DNA from: Rhypophila decipiens | Lineage: Eukaryota; Ascomycota; Sordariomycetes; Sordariales; Naviculisporaceae | DNA length: 64,000 nucleotides | Direction of reading: 5' to 3' | Assembly: GCA_033297075.1 (NCBI GenBank) | Contig: MU858112.1 | Location: forward strand, 117,614-181,613 | Made by a program: the position numbers and the translations under genes | The notes under the pieces: model-generated | The model's database searches: none | Told to the model about the DNA's origin: nothing | Seen by the model: only the letters and a program-made list of their open reading frames with translations | In this document: in pieces, positions 59,501-64,000 of the stretch | Layout of the letters: each line of letters begins with the position of its first letter | Numbering within the stretch: position 1 is the stretch's first letter

Positions 59501-61915
59501 CGTGACCGACGTTTATGGAGTCGAGCTGCCAACCTCGCATCGCCTCGTCACGGAGCTCATTGTCTGGATGGTTCTCGGTCTCAAGATACTATGACCATAG
59601 TGATCAACCATTGCTCAGAGTATGATGACTTCCTCTCACGAACCGAGAGATTTCAAAGTGGTATACACCGATCCCCGTAAATCCCAGCCCGGATCCTACC
59701 AGCCGCGACCGAGATTTTGGAGGCATACAGATCCTTCGTTGTTCGGCTATCTAATCCACTTACCTACCGAATGAGGCAATTCCGCTCCGGGACATTCGCT
59801 TGGAAATTGGAACTGTTGACGTACCGAACGCAACGTAGTCAAAGAGGGAAAACAACATTCTCTTGCATATGCGGTCCGATCAAACCAACATCAATCGATG
59901 TTCCATTGGAGCCTTTCACTGGGCGTTTTAACTTTCACCCCTACCTACCATTGTTGTCGCCCACGACGCACATTGCCCTATATCAAGCACATCGCCATAC
60001 AAACACATAGGACAGAAGTTTGAGGGCTTACAGATTATGATGCGGCCGACTTTGTTTGTCGGTGATAGATGACAACGAGATGATGTATGTTCCCAACATT
60101 GACACGCCTCAGTGGCTAGAAAGCAACCTTATCGATCATGTACTAGACCGAGATGCCCCAAACCTGATCGGCAGCTCCAAGCCAATGACCCAATAATCAG
60201 AGGATGTGCTGAGAAGAAATTTTGCCTTTCCCTTTTCTCTCCTCACTCCGAAGTGCGGCGGAACATGTATCAACGGACGTGTGCATATGTCGCGGCTTGT
60301 CAGGATGCCGTTTTGATTGCCAATCAACGAGGTTGGTGACGGGGATTCTTTATCCTGGTGATTGTGGAATATGATTTACAGGCAAACAAATCAATTCAGG
60401 GGTATTTACTGGCGGTGGTGTACAGCCGTTGTTGCTATGGACGCACGGGCCTCTTACCGGATTCAGGGGCTCAGGGGCTGGATGTGAAGAATGACAATCC
60501 AGCGACTGGGCTGATTATGCGCCTCAAAGACCGTAAATTGATGAAATACTGGTAAAGGTTCTTGGAAATCCCGGATATGTGCTTCGGGGCAGGTGAGAAA
60601 GACCGTCCGTTAGATGAGCCGAGACGCTCACCGCCGAAGGTGACAATCTGTTGAACGACAGGATTATCGGGCTGCTGCAGCGGTATGGCACTCCTTCAAA
60701 GGGCTTTCCCATACTGATTGTCTGCAAGTTTTTTATCTTGATCAATATATGGAGAAGTCAAGAAAATTTTGCTGAGTAAATTTTCCTTTTGTTTGCGTCA
60801 TCTCGGCAGGCGGCAGTAGCCAACAAGATGCTGGGCAGATGGTTACCATCAACATCAAACGGGCTTTGTTATTCTATCTGGAGCCTTTCACGGTATGTAC
60901 CTTCTTGACTTTGGAAGGCTTGGGCAGCGCAGCATATAATTCCGAGCAAATCCTCCCAAGGCTATCTCATCTCATAAACCAGTTCCATACCAACTCTCTT
61001 ACAGTTTTAGATCGATGTCTTTCCTTTTCCTCAGCTAGCAGTCAATGCTTTCCATCCCGTTATTCTCTCCATCTCTTCTCATTTCGCATCATCCATGCTG
61101 GCTTTCTTTCCCGGTCTCCGTCAGCCGTCATGTGGGCAAGGGCTGTCTGAATGAGCTAGCATTTTAGAAGGAGAGCTGGTGGCTATTGCGGCCGGGTTCT
61201 TTCTCAAGTCGCACCTTCTAAGCTATTCATGAGAGTGGACTTCACCTCGGGCACAGTCAGAGCAACGACGGACTTCGACAACAGGAGCTTGTCCACTTTC
61301 CGGGACCGAATTCAACGATTGGATGTATCAAGACATGCCATATCTGGCCAAGCTTGTCAACCGATTCCGCCAACTCACTATCGGTTGGGACTTGTCTCAA
61401 CTTCCCCGAGTATAGGTGAGTTCTTAGGGACACCGTGGTTACAACATGAATCTGTAGATAACTAACACCCTTCATTTGCAAACATACATGCTTAGATCTA
61501 AGCTCTGCTCTCCCCCACTTCCTCGTTCAGTAGCTCAACTAAACCAACAATCGTCTCATTGTTCCAATATCGATCTCGAGATACCTATGGCGGTCAATAT
61601 GAGGTCTCACGTAGCCTCACGGTAGCTCACCCTCGGAGAAAACTGACCACAAAAGCCTTTTCCCCGCCAGTTTGTCGAATATTCAAATCCATTTTTCCCA
61701 CCATCAAGTCTCCAAAGTTTCCTTCTTATCATTCGCTCTTCTATATATACCATTTACACCTATCAACTTCCGTCCGGATATGAGGACGCATGGTGGTTCA
61801 GGCCAGCCACGGCCAGACCAAGCCTCCCAACCGGGTCAGCAGACCACAGCAAAGACGTCTCGTCTAAGGAAGAAGCTGTGATGATGTACACCGGCAAGAT
61901 GACCCGCATCTCTAG
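56512..61915. other. Long region without a confident gene
   Basis: About 5.4 kb between the CAP20 start and the decayed element. Contents: the CAP20 promoter, a TACTCCGTA site at 56860-56868, and one weak two-exon candidate at 59235-59726 listed separately. The rest shows no domain or exon chain. Confidence 0.45.
59235..59726 (-). CDS. Possible small membrane protein, unrecognised
   Basis: If a 51-nt GT-AG intron (59589-59639) is removed, exons 59640-59726 and 59235-59588 form one frame of 146 residues that starts at ATG 59726. The joined protein reads normally across the junction (VYHFEISRF then YLETENHPDNELRDEAMRGW) and contains a hydrophobic segment MLIITVGVLILMSKLYGSMAGIAVIF. The C-terminus is basic and without known motif. 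No family is recognised and no branch site is strong, so chance remains likely. Confidence 0.25.
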
Positions 61916-63389
61916 GATCTTGGAACAGCTCCACACATCCCTCCCCAGGGACGCGACCGCCTGCCCGGCCATATCCTGAACGCACTGCTGTGCGCCATCA
62001 CCGGCCCTATCGACCAGAGGACATCGCCGGTATGTCCTCTGTACGCCCATGTCGACCCCAGAGCCCGCGTATTCCCAGAATTTGGGGTCTTCGAGGACTG
62101 GGCGTTCAAGGGATGCGCCAATTGTGTGCTGATTCCTGGTGAAGCCTGTGGCTGTCTGTTGCAAGCCGGTTTGCACGCGTCCCACAGACAACTTCAGGTA
62201 CTAGCATACTTGCTCCCTTGGATGCAAAAGCAAGTCGCCCGGCTCAGAAGGCAGAGACTCGGCCCTGGAATGACCCAAGAGCGTGCTGTCTGACAGGACT
62301 GACCTGGACCTTGTTCTTCGGTCTGGGCCCGCCTGAGGTTCCCGAGACAAGACGCCAAATGCGTGGACGAGAGCATGGCGGACGTACTCTCTCCCCACTC
62401 ATGTCAAGTATCTTCAGGAAGGACAGAAGCTGCTCCAGGATCCGGCCAGGCTGATGCGTCGTTTTGATAAGTTGGCTCATTGACATTCCCGTATTGCCAT
62501 TGACCGAAACGAATTTTATTGGCATGGTCGGGAAATTCCGCTATCAATCATGCTCTCGGACAATGCAATTGACTTTTCCAAGCTCGGTACCGAGGACGAG
62601 TTAGATATCGACGAGGAGGACGACTCCGACCTTGACCTTTCCGAGGATGACAACGAGCACGAGCTTGACTCTCTCGAGGATGGCAGCAAGATTGAGTCGG
62701 ACAGCAAGATGGCACTACCTCTTTTTCATTTGGCAACAGGTCGTTAGATCTGTGGTCACCTATCGCTACCACGGATGCCAATTCCCACGCCTGGCCCGAT
62801 ACAGAACAATTCCAAGAGGCCAAGGTCAGTGTCCATGACATGTTGGAAAAAAGGTTCTGGCCGCCTCGGTCGACGCCCCGAGAACGAATGTGGCCGGAGA
62901 CGGAAGCCTTCCTCCCTGCGAAACTCCTGGTCGTTGAGATGATCGAGCCTTGATCCACGTACACCTGCGTCGAGCCGCCGCCCGGGCACGCGCCCGGTAC
63001 ACCTCGGAAGCCGGCGCTTCATAAGTGCCTACTACCAGGATGCTATGGCCATCGTGCGGGTTCTCGGCGCTCCATGTTCGTCATTACCGTCATTGGTTAC
63101 AGTTTCCTAGAGGACCCAAAGAACGGCGACTGGTCTGCGAAGGCCACCGCCGCACTCCTTTGACGGCCGCAGCAAGGAGAAAAAGGTAGCTTGGCTCTGG
63201 CGAGACGAAACGTTATGCAAAAAACATTACCGCGAGAGGGTGAGGGCACAGGTAAAAGCAAGAGAAGCGTCAGAAACAGCAGAGCAGCGTTCGAAAAGAT
63301 TGGCGAAAAAGACCCGGAACTCAAGCAAAGTTACTCGGGCCAAAGCAGTACGCCGCGGTCGACGAAAAGGACTAAAAAAAGAGAGTTAA
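61916..63389 (+). mobile_element. Decayed element with Helitron-like protein fragments
   Basis: Protein-like frames follow one another on the plus strand with stops and shifts between them: 61916-62293 (FKGCANCVLIPGEACGCLL, a Cys pattern like fungal DUF3716), 62340-62747 (YLQEGQKLLQDPARLMRRFDKLAH, then a TGA at 62481, then an Asp/Glu-rich run), 62747-62953, about 63003-63074 (GSRRFISAYYQDAMAIVRVLGAP), shifted 63071-63163 (SMFVITVIGYSFLEDPKNGDW), and 63186-63389 (basic, AREASETAEQRSKRLAKK). The YQDAMAIVR...FVxxT block matches the conserved part of Helitron-encoded helicase-like N domains, and the ETAEQR block resembles their basic N-terminal region. No single open frame survives, so the element is inactive here. 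Confidence 0.45.
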
Positions 63390-63450
63390 TAAACAGGCAC
63401 TAATACTATCATAGTCAGGCACTAGTCCTTTCATAAACAGGCACTAATAC
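63390..63450 (+). repeat. Tandem 22-nt period repeat
   Basis: CAGGCACTA(A/G)T recurs at 63394, 63416 and 63438, exactly 22 nt apart. The first and third units share the identical 17-mer TAAACAGGCACTAATAC (63390-63406, 63434-63450); the middle one has diverged. A short telomere-like GGTTAGGGTTA follows at about 63458-63468. Confidence 0.75.
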
Positions 63451-63678
63451 AAAGAGGGTTAGGGTTATAGGTGGTAAAACCCACCCCTAAAAAATCCACC
63501 ATTGTAATCCGGCCATTGAACTGCAAGCCGCCACAACCAACTCCCAAGCCCCTAATGCCTTCAATCCACCCCAACGCCTTGTAATCCACCACAACGGCTT
63601 GTAACTTCTTTTTCAAAGATCACTCTTTTCCACTACTTTCTCGATTTTTCTCATCGCCAACGTCACGATAATCAATCA
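63451..63678 (+). promoter_or_regulatory. Leader/promoter of the edge ORF
   Basis: Between the tandem repeat and the ORF start the sequence repeats short blocks such as AATCCACC and GCTTGTAA. It probably carries the promoter or 5' end of the element that contains the edge ORF; this is inference from position. Confidence 0.35.
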
Positions 63679-64000
63679 ATGGCTCCCCGACCGGATTCAG
63701 ATCGCGATCGCGATCTAATACCGCTCGATGGTATCAATCTCGACGACGGTGACGTTATTCTAGCAACCCTGACAGCCCTGATCGAGGAGTACGAGGAAGG
63801 CTTTCCAAACTCGCGACCACACCCTGTATACGACTGCCCTCGTACTGCAGGGCTCTACGGCGCCGAGATCGATCTAGACGACGACGAGATTGATCTCGAT
63901 GACGGCTTTATCGAACCGATTCAGTGCCCGCCAACCCTCGGCCACTTTCCAGTCCCCAAAGAGCTCCAGACCGGTCCCCAGCATGCGAATACGCGCCAGT
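63679..64000 (+). CDS. Partial acidic ORF running off the right edge
   Basis: An open frame starts at ATG 63679 and continues to the end of the window for 107 codons. It begins MAPRPDSDRDRDLIPLDG and contains Asp-rich segments (INLDDGDVILATL, EIDLDDDEIDLDDGF). No domain is recognisable in this part. Its position just after a decayed transposon-like block and tandem repeats suggests an element-borne gene, possibly another or intact copy of the same element family, but an ordinary host gene is not excluded. Confidence 0.5.
   Translation, partial: MAPRPDSDRDRDLIPLDGINLDDGDVILATLTALIEEYEEGFPNSRPHPVYDCPRTAGLYGAEIDLDDDEIDLDDGFIEPIQCPPTLGHFPVPKELQTGPQHANTRQ

Overview
The window looks like a gene-sparse stretch of a filamentous ascomycete genome, most likely a Sordariomycete and plausibly Sordariales-like. 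The reasons are short GT-AG introns (about 45-140 nt) with CTRAY-type branch sites, C-ending codon bias in the conserved genes, a CAP20/perilipin-type lipid-droplet protein, and strictly eukaryotic housekeeping genes such as NOP58, V-ATPase subunit d and 40S ribosomal protein S0. Exon structures below were assembled by eye from splice signals and reading-frame continuity, with no alignment program.

Layout. Positions 1-10521 hold no gene I can support. From 10.5 to 23.8 kb lie an alpha/beta hydrolase (-), the lariat debranching enzyme DBR1 (+), an MFS drug/polyamine transporter (-), prefoldin subunit 4 (-) facing a CENP-W-like histone-fold protein (+), a YAG7-type RGG protein (+) and an O6-methylguanine-DNA methyltransferase (-). 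From 25.2 to 28.1 kb lies the most unusual gene: twelve exons in which consecutive exons encode repeated Cys/His modules and every intron is phase 1, ten of them cutting the same histidine codon. From 28.8 to 37.7 kb come an RD/RS-rich protein with a C-terminal HUB1-type ubiquitin fold (-), NOP58 (-) facing V-ATPase subunit d (+), and mitochondrial uS15 (-) facing 40S S0 (+). From 37.7 to 43.6 kb there is a tRNA-like Pol III element, two decayed coding fragments, tRNA-Val(AAC) and the box C/D snoRNP assembly factor BCD1 (-). A long leader-rich gap precedes a DENN-domain gene (+, 48.4-51.2 kb), followed by a membrane-anchored pirin (-) and a CAP20/perilipin protein (-). From 56.5 kb to the right edge the sequence is mostly non-coding. 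Near the end are broken frames with Helitron-like motifs, a 22-nt tandem repeat, and the start of an acidic ORF that runs off the window.

Function. Most recognised genes are conserved housekeeping functions arranged as divergent pairs that share short promoters. RNA metabolism is well represented: DBR1 opens intron lariats, NOP58 and BCD1 serve box C/D snoRNPs, the HUB1-type protein probably acts on the spliceosome, and S0 and uS15m belong to cytosolic and mitochondrial ribosomes. I see no biosynthetic cluster, CRISPR array or bacterial-type operon. The best candidate for something undescribed is the modular Cys/His gene at 25162-28109.
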